Positions 1 through 6,726 of a stretch of 10,779 nt of DNA are shown in pieces. Position numbers and translations under genes: made by a program. The notes under the pieces are model-generated. The model had not been told where the DNA came from and made no database searches. It saw nothing but the letters and a program-made list of their open reading frames with translations. The stretch comes from an uncultured Collinsella sp. (GTDB lineage Bacteria; Actinomycetota; Coriobacteriia; Coriobacteriales; Coriobacteriaceae), in assembly GCA_902478935.1 (NCBI GenBank), contig CABSMV010000069.1, positions 1 to 10,779 on the forward strand. The letters run 5' to 3'. Within the stretch, counting starts at the first letter, position 1, and every line of letters starts with the position of its first letter.

Positions 1-15
1 ACGCGCATAAAGAAA

Positions 16-49
16 GCCTCCCATTTCTCATGTCCAAGAAATGGGAGGC
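16..49 (-). terminator. Intrinsic terminator-like hairpin facing left
   Basis: A perfect 13-bp inverted repeat (16-28 and 37-49, 8-nt loop) is followed on the - strand by TTTCTTTAT (15 to 7). On the + strand no T-run follows it, so it should stop transcripts moving leftward. The nearest - strand gene to its right is the tRNA-Glu about 1.5 kb away, beyond the recombinase. It may be the old tRNA terminator, a bidirectional insulator or the end of a leftward antisense transcript; which of these cannot be told from the window. Confidence 0.6.
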
Positions 50-111
50 AGTTCACAACGCTGCCCGCGGGGCTTTTCCAAAGAACCTCTGAAAGGAGGC
101 CGTTTCCAATT

Positions 112-1551
112 ATGCCAAAAACTGCGGTGATATACGCCCGCTTTTCGTGCAACAAGCAGCGCGAGGCCTCGATAGACGACCAGCTGCGCGTGTGCCGCGA
201 CTGGTGCAAACGCGAGGGCTACGCCATCGTGGCGGAATACTGCGACTACGCCATAAGCGGGCGCACCGACGACCGCCCCGAGTTCCAGCGCATGGTCGCG
301 AACGCTGGCGAGAGCGACATAGTGCTTGTGTACATGATGGATCGCTTCAGCCGTGGGGAGTACGACGCGCCCATATACAAGCGCGAGCTTGCCCAGCACG
401 GCGTGAAGCTCGTCTCGGCGCTTGAACAGATACCAGATTCGCCCGAGGGCATCATTTACGAGAAGCTGCTTGAGGGCCTTGCGGCATGCGAGTCGAAGAA
501 GACCGCGATCCGCACGAGGCGCGGCATGGAGGGCAACGCGCTCAAGTGCAAGACCAACGGCGTGCGCGTGTTCGGCTACGCCAGCAACGAGGCCGACGAG
601 TACGTGATCGACGAGGACGAGGCCGCTTTCGTGCGCGAGGCGTTCAAGCGGCGCATAGCAAAGGAGACCACCAACTCGATAGCTCGCGACTTCGCTGCAC
701 GCGGGGTCAAGACCTCGCAGGGAAACCCGTGCGGCTACTCGATGGTCGAGCGGATGGTGAAGAACCGGAAGTACACGGGGCGCTACGAGTGGGGCGGCGT
801 TGTCAAAGAGGGCGGCATGCCCGCGATCATCGACGAGGTGACGTTCATGGAGGCACAGGGCATACGCGCGGCCAAGGAGCGCAGCGTGGAGAGCTGGGGC
901 GACTTCGCCCTTTCTGGCAAGGCGATCTGCGCGGGCTGCGGGCGCAACCTGCAAGGCGTGAGCGGGCGCGGGCGCGGCAACCGCAAGTACGAGTACTACC
1001 GCTGCCACGACGGATGCGTGAGGCCCGTCAGGCGCGAGGAGCTTGAGGGCGAGATCGTCAAGGCGCTGCGGGCTCTTCTGCAAGACCGCGAGGAGGCCTT
1101 GAGGATAGCCCGCATGGTGGCGGAAAGCTCGGACGGGGCAGAGGTGGCGGCGAGGCGCAAGCAGGCCGCCCAATCGCTCTCGGCCGCCGAGCGCGGCCTG
1201 AAGAACATCCTGAACGCCATCGAACAGGGCATAATCGCCCCGGGCGCGAAGGAGCGCATAGCGGAGCTTGAGCATCAGCGCGACCGCGCCAAGCTCGACC
1301 TTGAGGCGATCAGGGACGATCAGATAGACCCCGAGCGGCTGGCCGACTTCCTGCAATGCGGCTCCGCCCTGGACGACGAGACTCTATTGAAGGCGTTCGT
1401 ATACCAGGCGAGCGTGAGCGACGAAGAGTGCATAGTGACGCTGAACTACGACGTGGAAAACAACGAACCCGCCAGACTTGACATCCAGCGGGTTCGTACA
1501 AAATGCAAATGGTGCCCCCAGCGGGATTCGAACCCGCGATATCCACCTTGA
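112..1551 (+). CDS. Large serine recombinase (site-specific integrase)
   Basis: Cuts and rejoins DNA through a 5'-phosphoserine link to integrate or excise a mobile element. The N-terminal resolvase domain (about 1-145) shows the YARFS motif with probable catalytic Ser12 and Arg10, and a DRFSR motif at 77-81. A recombinase domain (about 150-255) follows, then a zinc ribbon with Cys273/Cys276 and Cys298/Cys302, and a charged helical, probably coiled-coil stretch (about 345-402). At 479 residues it is at the short end for large serine integrases. The start is fixed by AAAGGAGG at 92-99, 12 nt before the ATG. About 14 isoleucines use ATA, a codon I did not notice in the Fe-ADH gene, which points to foreign origin. 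The last 13 residues (from Trp467) lie antisense to tRNA-Glu, ending at its anticodon, so the natural C-terminus may differ when the element is excised. No cargo genes are visible; the element may continue left of the window. Confidence 0.93.
   Translation: MPKTAVIYARFSCNKQREASIDDQLRVCRDWCKREGYAIVAEYCDYAISGRTDDRPEFQRMVANAGESDIVLVYMMDRFSRGEYDAPIYKRELAQHGVKLVSALEQIPDSPEGIIYEKLLEGLAACESKKTAIRTRRGMEGNALKCKTNGVRVFGYASNEADEYVIDEDEAAFVREAFKRRIAKETTNSIARDFAARGVKTSQGNPCGYSMVERMVKNRKYTGRYEWGGVVKEGGMPAIIDEVTFMEAQGIRAAKERSVESWGDFALSGKAICAGCGRNLQGVSGRGRGNRKYEYYRCHDGCVRPVRREELEGEIVKALRALLQDREEALRIARMVAESSDGAEVAARRKQAAQSLSAAERGLKNILNAIEQGIIAPGAKERIAELEHQRDRAKLDLEAIRDDQIDPERLADFLQCGSALDDETLLKAFVYQASVSDEECIVTLNYDVENNEPARLDIQRVRTKCKWCPQRDSNPRYPP
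1510..1551. other. Probable attachment-site half inside the tRNA-Glu 3' end
   Basis: The recombinase reading frame enters the tRNA exactly at its CCA end (codon TGG at 1510-1512) and stops inside the anticodon region (TGA 1549-1551). Integrases next to a tRNA 3' end usually mark the attachment site, with the tRNA rebuilt by the element. I found no second copy of the tRNA 3' end in the first 111 bp, so the other junction is probably left of the window. The exact crossover bases cannot be seen. Confidence 0.4.
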
Positions 1552-1586
1552 AAGGGTGGCGTCCTTGGCCGCTAGACGATGGGGAC
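1510..1586 (-). tRNA. tRNA-Glu (anticodon TTC), CCA encoded
   Basis: Read on the - strand the sequence folds as a full cloverleaf. The acceptor stem GTCCCCA pairs with TGGGGGC (one T-G pair), a D-arm with GTCTAGCGGCC follows, the anticodon stem CCACC/GGTGG carries the loop CTTTCAA (anticodon TTC), and the T-arm is GCGGG-TTCGAAT-CCCGC. The discriminator A is followed by CCA in the genome (1512-1510). The 3' half overlaps the end of the recombinase gene on the opposite strand. A possible -10 element lies just upstream. Confidence 0.96.
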
Positions 1587-1596
1587 AGCGGGAAAG

Positions 1597-1602
1597 AGTA
1601 TA
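1597..1602 (-). promoter_or_regulatory. Possible -10 box of the tRNA-Glu promoter
   Basis: TATACT on the - strand (1602 to 1597; 5 of 6 consensus bases) ends 10 nt before the first tRNA base, which would give a very short leader. No good -35 box lies at 16-18 bp; TTGCCA at 1637-1632 is too far away. The call rests on the -10 alone. Confidence 0.4.
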
Positions 1603-1642
1603 GCAGACTTTTTTGCCGGCGCGTATATCGTTGGCAAACTGG

Positions 1643-1658
1643 AAAACCACCACAAAGG
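1643..1658 (+). repeat. 16-bp direct repeat, left copy
   Basis: AAAACCACCACAAAGG occurs here and again, identically, at 1841-1856, where it is one arm of a strong hairpin. This left copy has no pairing partner close by. The two copies bracket the 40-bp-pitch array at 1687-1821, so it may be the remnant of a second hairpin or the edge of the repeat island. Confidence 0.8.
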
Positions 1659-1686
1659 AGTAGGCTTCTATTCCGATTTTCAAATA

Positions 1687-1821
1687 TCTCAATCTGTAAC
1701 ATCTGGGCGGGCAAATCGGCTCTATGTGTTACAGATCGAGACAGACGGCAGACGTCGGGACGAACATCTCATTCTGTAACAGTAAGACGACTTTTAACGG
1801 TCTAGATGTTACAGATCGAGA
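1687..1821. repeat. Four 15-mers in alternating orientation at exact 40-bp pitch
   Basis: Copies lie at 1687-1701 (-), 1727-1741 (+), 1767-1781 (-) and 1807-1821 (+). The + copies are identical: TGTTACAGATCGAGA, extending to 17 bp with CA. Read on the - strand, copy 1 differs at one base (TGTTACAGATTGAGA) and copy 3 at two (TGTTACAGAATGAGA). All starts are exactly 40 bp apart, and the 25-bp spacers are poorly conserved. The two + copies share right-hand context and the two - copies share an outer flank (ATATTTG versus ATGTTCG), so the unit looks like an 80-bp composite repeated twice. Neighbouring copies can pair as long hairpins in alternative ways. It resembles BIME/REP-type mosaics in layout; an operator array is an alternative. 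Confidence 0.88.
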
Positions 1822-1840
1822 CAAACCGCTGGGACGGGGC

Positions 1841-1879
1841 AAAACCACCACAAAGGTGCCTGTCCCCTTTGTGGTGGTT
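1841..1879 (-). terminator. Hairpin terminator of the MurT-GatD operon; repeat-family member
   Basis: A perfect 14-bp stem, AACCACCACAAAGG (1843-1856) with CCTTTGTGGTGGTT (1866-1879) and a 9-nt loop, begins 5 bp past the TAG stop of the MurT-GatD gene. On the - strand it ends in TTTT followed by GCCCC, so it fits an intrinsic terminator with a short T-run. Its loop-side sequence on the - strand (CAAAGGGGACAGG, then CACCTTTG) closely matches the hairpin at 9182-9212, so it also belongs to a repeat family. Confidence 0.72.
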
Positions 1880-1884
1880 AGGTG

Positions 1885-4062
1885 CTAGGGGAGGAGCTTC
1901 ATGGCGGCGTCGTGGGCGGCGTGCTCGTAGGTGTCGTCGAGAGACTTGAGCGGCAGCAGGGCTGTGGCCTGCGCATCGCCGCGGCGCTCGAGGGCGTGGG
2001 TAATGAGCCAGTCGGCGAGTTCGGGGTTCTTGGGTAGCGCTGGTCCGTGCAGGTACGTGCCGATGACGCCCTTGTAGATCAGACCCTCGAAGCCGTCTTC
2101 TCCGTTGTTGCCGGTGCCCGTGACGACGGACGTTCCAAGCGGCGTGGCATCTGCGTCGAGCAGAGTGCGGCCGCCGTGGTTCTCGAATCCCACAAAGGGC
2201 TCGGGCGCCAGGTCGGTCTTGACGGCGACGTTGCCGATCAGACGGTCGGAGCCGCGCACGGTCTCGGCGGCAATGATGCCCATGCCCTCAATGCGATCTT
2301 CGCCCATATAGTACGAACGGCCGAGCAGCTGATAGCTGCCGCAGATGGCGAGCAGCGAACCGCCGTCCTCAACATAGGTCGCGACCTTATCTTTTTGAGC
2401 GAGCAGCTCGTGTGCCACAGCCAACTGATCGCGGTCGGAGCCGCCGCCCATCATGACGATATCGGCATCATGCAGATCGAGCGCCTCGCCCATGCGGACC
2501 TCATCCACGCGAACGGGGATGCCGCGCCAGGCGCAGCGGCGCTCGAGGGCGATGACGTTGCCACCGTCGCCGTAGAGGTTGAGGGCATCGGGGTACAGAT
2601 AGACGATGCGCAGGGGGCGCGAAAGCTCGACCGGCGCAATATCGGTGGGGACAGCGCTACCATCGGCGCGCGTTACGGCGTGGGAGGCAACCGAACTTGC
2701 ATCGTCGTCTTTAAGCTCGTCGAGCTCCTTGACCAGCGGCGGAAAGGCCGTGTAGTTGGCAACGGCATAGAAAGTGTCGCCGGCGGCTTCATCCGCAACG
2801 GCACCGATCGCCTGCTCGATATTCGAGATGATGACGGCGTCAATGCCGGCGTACTTGAGGCGTACCTGCATATCATGTGCACGCGTGCCGCCGGCAAAGG
2901 CGACAAGCCCCGTTGTATCGGCGATGCGCTCAAAGTCGACGTCGTAGATCCACGAGACATCGTGGCCATCGGCATCGTTGTCGTTCAGGAAAAAGGCGCA
3001 GAGCCTGCCACCTGCTGTTTTAATGGACTGGATCTGGCGATCGAAGCCCACGGGATTCTTGGCCAGGTTTGCCTCGACGGTACGGCCGGCGATATTCCAA
3101 CGGCCCATGCGACCACCTGCTGGCACGTAGGCGTCGAGCGTGGGCTGCAGGCGTGCGGCGTCTACGCCCAGCTCGCGCGCCGCAAAGAAGGCGGCGGCAA
3201 CGTTGTAGACCATGTACAGGCCGTTGTAGCGTGTGGCGATGTGTGCGGCAGCCGCGTCGGGCGCAGATCCAAAGACCAGGTCAAAGCCGTAGCCGTCGCA
3301 GCCAAGCTCCACGCCCGTCACACGGCGGACCAGTGCGGGGCGTGCCCAACCGCACGAGGGGCAATGGTAGGCGCCGAGTTGACCATACTGCACATAGTCG
3401 TACTCCAACGGGGCGTTGCACTGCGAGCAAAAGCGCGAGTCGCTAATGCGGTCGGACTCGGTGTCGGTGGCGCCGTCGATGCCAAAGGCAATACTCGCAT
3501 TGGGAACGCGCGCGGCAATCGAGGCGCACAGCGGGTCGTCGGCGTTGTAGATGAGCGTCGTTGCCGGCGAAAGCTCCAGCGCGTGGGCGATGACCTCCTG
3601 GGTGTGATCGATCTCGCCATAGCGATCTAGCTGGTCGCGGAACAGGTTGAGCAGCACGAAGTACGTCGGCTTGAGCTTGGGCAGAACGCGTACGGTGTAG
3701 AGCTCGTCGCACTCAAAGACGCCCACGCGCTTGCCGCCGCCGGCTCGCTTGAGGCCGCTGCGCGCTTCGAGCAGTGCGCCCACCACACCAGGTTCCATAT
3801 TGTTGCCGGCACGGTTGCACACCACGGTAGCACCGCTGGCAGCAACGGCGTCGGCGATGAGGTTGGAGGTGGTGGTCTTGCCATTAGTGCCGGTGATCAC
3901 TACGCTGCGGTCGACCAGGCTCGCGAGGTCGCTTAGCAGCCCGGGGTCGATCTTCATAGCGATGCGGCCGGGAAGCACGCCGCCCTGGCGCTTGAGGATG
4001 GAGCGCAGTCCCCAGCGGGCGATATCGCTCGAGGTGCAGGCGAGAGATGAGCGGAAGTTCAT
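1885..4062 (-). CDS. murT-gatD: MurT-GatD fusion: lipid II isoglutaminyl synthase in one chain
   Basis: Predicted to amidate the alpha-carboxylate of D-Glu in lipid II using glutamine and ATP, at the cytoplasmic side of the membrane. The MurT part (about 1-450) has the Mur-ligase P-loop TGTNGKTTT (57-65, Lys62), a four-cysteine zinc ribbon (Cys212, 215, 234, 237), the NLFRDQLDRYGE stretch (139-150) and a DNDADGHDVSW segment (361-371) near the DUF1727-type C-terminal domain. After an acidic, polar linker (about 450-480) comes a GatD-type class I amidotransferase with nucleophile Cys574 (AICGSYQ) and His672 (YLHGP). In Staphylococcus and most described species these are two proteins of roughly 440 and 240 residues; here they are one 725-residue frame without a break. 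The start has a modest AGGA 8 nt upstream. It is the last gene of a leftward operon, 45 bp after the second helical protein, and a hairpin terminator follows. Confidence 0.92.
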   Translation of the reverse strand: MNFRSSLACTSSDIARWGLRSILKRQGGVLPGRIAMKIDPGLLSDLASLVDRSVVITGTNGKTTTSNLIADAVAASGATVVCNRAGNNMEPGVVGALLEARSGLKRAGGGKRVGVFECDELYTVRVLPKLKPTYFVLLNLFRDQLDRYGEIDHTQEVIAHALELSPATTLIYNADDPLCASIAARVPNASIAFGIDGATDTESDRISDSRFCSQCNAPLEYDYVQYGQLGAYHCPSCGWARPALVRRVTGVELGCDGYGFDLVFGSAPDAAAAHIATRYNGLYMVYNVAAAFFAARELGVDAARLQPTLDAYVPAGGRMGRWNIAGRTVEANLAKNPVGFDRQIQSIKTAGGRLCAFFLNDNDADGHDVSWIYDVDFERIADTTGLVAFAGGTRAHDMQVRLKYAGIDAVIISNIEQAIGAVADEAAGDTFYAVANYTAFPPLVKELDELKDDDASSVASHAVTRADGSAVPTDIAPVELSRPLRIVYLYPDALNLYGDGGNVIALERRCAWRGIPVRVDEVRMGEALDLHDADIVMMGGGSDRDQLAVAHELLAQKDKVATYVEDGGSLLAICGSYQLLGRSYYMGEDRIEGMGIIAAETVRGSDRLIGNVAVKTDLAPEPFVGFENHGGRTLLDADATPLGTSVVTGTGNNGEDGFEGLIYKGVIGTYLHGPALPKNPELADWLITHALERRGDAQATALLPLKSLDDTYEHAAHDAAMKLLP

Positions 4063-4107
4063 GAAGCCGTTCCTAACATAGATGACATGGTCGGGGCGAT
4101 CGCGTCG

Positions 4108-5151
4108 CTAAAAGCCGTAGCGGCGCGCAAATTCCTGGGCAAGCTGCGATACGTCTTCGCAGGCGTTGGCCCAGGGGGCAAAGTCGGGGGTGTCCGAGAT
4201 AATGCCGTCGGCTTCCCAAACCGCCTGGTGCGAGAGGTCCCAGGGGTCGCGTGGCTCGGGTCGGCAGGGAAGGTACGGCGTCTGGTACACCGGATTCAGC
4301 AAGAAGAACGCGCCGCCCTCGCAACGGTTAGCGAACTCACGCAGCGCGCGCGTCGCCGGGCGCATCTTGTTTGTTTTGAACAGCAGGATCGTGCGGGCGA
4401 GCAGGTACCAAGGAGAGTTTTCGAGTGCGTCTGCCCCCATCTGTTCCTCGAGCTGATGTGCCAGGGCAAAAAAGCCGTCCTGGTCTTCCAAGCGGGCGAG
4501 GGCGAGCAACACGGTGCCGGCAGCTCGGGTGGGATAACCTTCTGCCTTAAGGACGCGGCGGGCGTAGTTGGCAGCAGCACGGTAACGAGCGCTCGCCATG
4601 CACAGCTGCGAGATGGCCTCGAGCGTGTGAAGCCAGCCAATAAGCGCCGGCTCGCTCACGGTAAGGTCTGCTGCGGTGACACCGTCGGCCAAAACACTAT
4701 TGGCCCAGTAGTGCGGAGCCTCCATATCAAACCCGGGCACGCTCTGTTGCAGGTAGTCGGCCGTGCTCGCCTCGAGCTTCATCAGGTCGCCCAGGCAAGC
4801 ATCGACGGGCGTGTCCGCCAGGATGATGGCGAGCAACTGCGCATCGACGGCAAGTGCATCGACGCGGACGATCTTGAGCAGCTCATCGCGCATATCGTCG
4901 AACAGACGGTTGCGCGTCTGCTCAAACTCCTCGTCGCTGCCCATGTCTTCGATGCGACGAAGCTCGTCAAGCAAATGACGATGAACGCCGGCATAGGACA
5001 GCAGCGCCTGGGCATGCTCGGTCTGCGCATACTTGTGAGGGTTTGCGCTGATGTCGTTATGGACAAGCTCGCGTGCTGCATCGGTGAGTTCGGGGTGCGA
5101 CGCCAGATAGGTGCGCTCCAGGTAGGCGGGGATGTAGACGCTCGGATCCAT
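4108..5151 (-). CDS. TPR-like alpha-helical protein, paralogue B
   Basis: Function not recognised. The 347-residue protein has no signal peptide or membrane segment and is almost all charged amphipathic helix, as in tetratricopeptide-type solenoids. Features include WLHTLEAI (173-180), ASARYR (186-191), LLALARLE (215-222), PWYLLA (247-252) and an aromatic/proline-rich C-terminal part. It aligns by eye with the upstream gene product at these same blocks, so the two are diverged tandem duplicates. Its ATG overlaps the upstream stop in a TAATG junction, with AGGGAGGAG just ahead, which implies translational coupling. It precedes the MurT-GatD gene by 45 bp. A scaffold or adaptor role in cell-envelope work is only inferred from that position. 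Confidence 0.85.
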   Translation of the reverse strand: MDPSVYIPAYLERTYLASHPELTDAARELVHNDISANPHKYAQTEHAQALLSYAGVHRHLLDELRRIEDMGSDEEFEQTRNRLFDDMRDELLKIVRVDALAVDAQLLAIILADTPVDACLGDLMKLEASTADYLQQSVPGFDMEAPHYWANSVLADGVTAADLTVSEPALIGWLHTLEAISQLCMASARYRAAANYARRVLKAEGYPTRAAGTVLLALARLEDQDGFFALAHQLEEQMGADALENSPWYLLARTILLFKTNKMRPATRALREFANRCEGGAFFLLNPVYQTPYLPCRPEPRDPWDLSHQAVWEADGIISDTPDFAPWANACEDVSQLAQEFARRYGF

Positions 5152-6227
5152 TAGAGGTCTCCTCCCTTAAACGGCAATCCCTGCTCGGCCGCGCGTAGGA
5201 TGCGCTCGTCGATCTGGGAGCGCACGATGTCGTTGGTGGCGACCCAGGCGGCAAAGCTGGCGTTGTCGGGCGCGCCTAGGCCCTCCTGCAGCACCGGCGT
5301 CGCCTCGGACAGGGCAAGGACAAGCTCATCGGTGGAGCCCGGACCTACGTTGACGCGGGCATAGACGCCATCGGGAAACTCGGTTTGGAAGTAGAGCGCC
5401 TCGGCTGCGTGCGGGCATGAGCGCACCAGGATGCGCAGGTAGTGCTCGGCGCCCTCGTAATCCAGCTCGCGCCAGGCTGCGCTCATCAGCGCGATGAGCG
5501 TCCACGGGTCCAAGTCGCGCTCTGCATCCTTGGGACGGCGGCGCAGCGGGGTATTCGCGAGGTACGGTACGGAGTGGGCAGAGCGAAAGCGCTTGAGCTC
5601 CTCGACGGGGTATTCGAGCTTTGCCATGGCAAGCATCGCGGTATGACGGACGCCAGCGGGGTCGTTGGGTGCAAAGTCCAGGCTGCGATTCGCGGCATCC
5701 AGCGACATGCGGTAGCGGCCGCTAATGAGCGCGCGCGATGCCAAGGCAGCAAGCCAGCGCAGGTAGGGACGGCGGGTCAGGTCGCCTGCGGCCTCACGCT
5801 CGTAGGGGTCCTGCGCCGAGGCAATCTTGAGCGCCAGGTCGTGCTCCACCTCGTCGCACTTGGACACCAGATACTGCACGTATTCCTCGTTGGATTCGGC
5901 TGTGAGCGCCGTCAGCATGCGCTGGGCATCCCAGTTGGCCGGATCGAGCGCGGCTGCCTCGCGGAGCATGTTCTCGGCGGCTGCCTCTTCTTGCTCTGCC
6001 TGGGCGTCGTCGGGGATAAAGGGGATGCGGTAGTCGACAGCTTCGACGACCTTGGCGATGAGGTGCCCGGCGCGGTCGCGATCGTGCACGATGAGCGGTG
6101 CGGGGTTGCGGGTGAATTGCTCCATCAGACGCTCTACGGCGGGGCCGTCGGTGAGTGGAATATTGTTGCGGCGCAAGGCCTCAAGAACGAGGCGATGGCA
6201 ATCCTCTTGAATGGGATCGAATGCCAT
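5151..6227 (-). CDS. TPR-like alpha-helical protein, paralogue A
   Basis: Function not recognised. Start chosen at 6227 (MAFDPIQ) because AAAGGAGG (6239-6232) sits 4 nt upstream; an in-frame ATG 10 codons earlier at 6257 lacks such a site and would place this Shine-Dalgarno inside the gene. The 358-residue product is soluble and helical, with TPR-like alternation of small and large residues: EEAAAENMLREAAALDP (about 81-97), WLAALASRALISGRYR (158-173), LAMAKLE (199-205), DPWTLIALMSAAWRELDYEGAEHYL (about 240-264). These blocks recur in the downstream gene. It is the first gene of the operon ending in MurT-GatD and reads away from the Fe-alcohol dehydrogenase across a 499-bp gap. Its promoter is unclear: an AT-rich TATATA lies at 6270-6265 on the - strand without a good -35. 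Confidence 0.85.
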   Translation of the reverse strand: MAFDPIQEDCHRLVLEALRRNNIPLTDGPAVERLMEQFTRNPAPLIVHDRDRAGHLIAKVVEAVDYRIPFIPDDAQAEQEEAAAENMLREAAALDPANWDAQRMLTALTAESNEEYVQYLVSKCDEVEHDLALKIASAQDPYEREAAGDLTRRPYLRWLAALASRALISGRYRMSLDAANRSLDFAPNDPAGVRHTAMLAMAKLEYPVEELKRFRSAHSVPYLANTPLRRRPKDAERDLDPWTLIALMSAAWRELDYEGAEHYLRILVRSCPHAAEALYFQTEFPDGVYARVNVGPGSTDELVLALSEATPVLQEGLGAPDNASFAAWVATNDIVRSQIDERILRAAEQGLPFKGGDL

Positions 6228-6660
6228 GGGGCCTCCTTTGCTGCGGTTAGGGTTCAAATGTCTCTATATAAAGTTCTAGTTTACCCGCATGTGGCACACC
6301 GGGGGTGCCGCACTTGGACTTGCACCTTTGCACCACGAAGACGGATGTCGCACAAATGTCGGCACCTCGGGTGCGCGGGTGGTATCACAGTGCCGTAAAC
6401 GGTCGATTTTTGGCGGCGAACGGGGCACATTTTTGAGGGGCACAGCCCTGCCCGGGATATGTAGTCAACCTTGATAAAACGTTTGCCCAGCTTGGGGTAC
6501 GAATGCCCCACAAGAGTCTTCAGGGATAGAAAAAACGTTTCATCATTGTCGGCTTTAGGTGAATAACTGACCAACCAGAACGGTAAAATAATGTTTGTCT
6601 GAGCGTTGAGACGTTTGGACATCGTGCATTGCCATCGCCGGCAACGCGCAAACCGGTCCT
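6228..6660. other. Divergent intergenic region with no supported gene
   Basis: No convincing gene is seen. The segment is less GC-rich than its surroundings. It holds an imperfect hairpin (6491-6514, CTTGGGG with CCCC-A-CAAG), a repeated GGGGCACA (6422-6429, 6437-6444), two AAAACGTTT words (6476-6484 and within 6530-6540), a TGCACCTTTGCACCA half-copy (6321-6335) resembling one arm of the hairpins at 1843 and 9182, and an AT-rich TAAAAT (6584-6589) that could be a -10 for the rightward gene. A - strand open frame of 113 codons (6622-6281) lacks a ribosome site and coding character. Confidence 0.6.
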
Positions 6661-6685
6661 AACGGAGCCAATTGGGTGCTCCGTT
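6661..6685 (+). promoter_or_regulatory. Small hairpin in the leader of the Fe-alcohol dehydrogenase gene
   Basis: AACGGAGC (6661-6668) pairs perfectly with GCTCCGTT (6678-6685) around a 9-nt loop, about 40 nt before the start codon. An A/T run, not a T-run, follows it, so it does not look like a terminator. It could stabilise the leader of a highly expressed mRNA or be a protein-binding site. The AT-rich TTATATA at its right edge could alternatively be part of a promoter. Confidence 0.4.
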
Positions 6686-6726
6686 ATATACGCAAGTCTA
6701 AGAGGGGCTTGTTTAGGAGGCACAGT

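Noticed and set aside
28..1356. A 442-codon - strand open frame opposite the recombinase
   Set aside because: Low-complexity Leu/Ala/Arg/Val translation produced by the GC-rich third positions of the + strand gene. The recombinase has all family motifs and a good ribosome site.
1503..1805. A 100-codon + strand frame starting MQMVPPAGFEPAIS across tRNA-Glu
   Set aside because: This peptide is the usual false translation of the antisense of a tRNA gene; the tRNA cloverleaf explains the sequence.
1687..1821. A CRISPR array
   Set aside because: Repeat copies alternate in orientation, are only 15 bp, and there are no cas genes; CRISPR repeats are longer and all in one direction.
2047..3630. A 527-codon + strand open frame opposite the MurT-GatD gene
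   Set aside because: Val/Ala/Gly-rich shadow frame without ribosome site; the opposite strand holds the P-loop, zinc ribbon and amidotransferase motifs in one frame.
6562..6621. A Rex-type redox operator upstream of the Fe-alcohol dehydrogenase
   Set aside because: I looked for the TTGTGAA-N-TTCACAA pattern expected near such genes and found no convincing match.
6281..6622. A 113-codon - strand open frame in the divergent intergenic region
   Set aside because: No Shine-Dalgarno before its ATG, no domain, and a cysteine/arginine/proline-rich composition typical of chance translation. It overlaps repeat-like words; more likely noncoding.
6667..6726. An N-terminal extension of the Fe-alcohol dehydrogenase from ATG 6676
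   Set aside because: The added 17 residues are basic and not family-like, there is no ribosome site before 6676, and GGAGG sits correctly before 6727.
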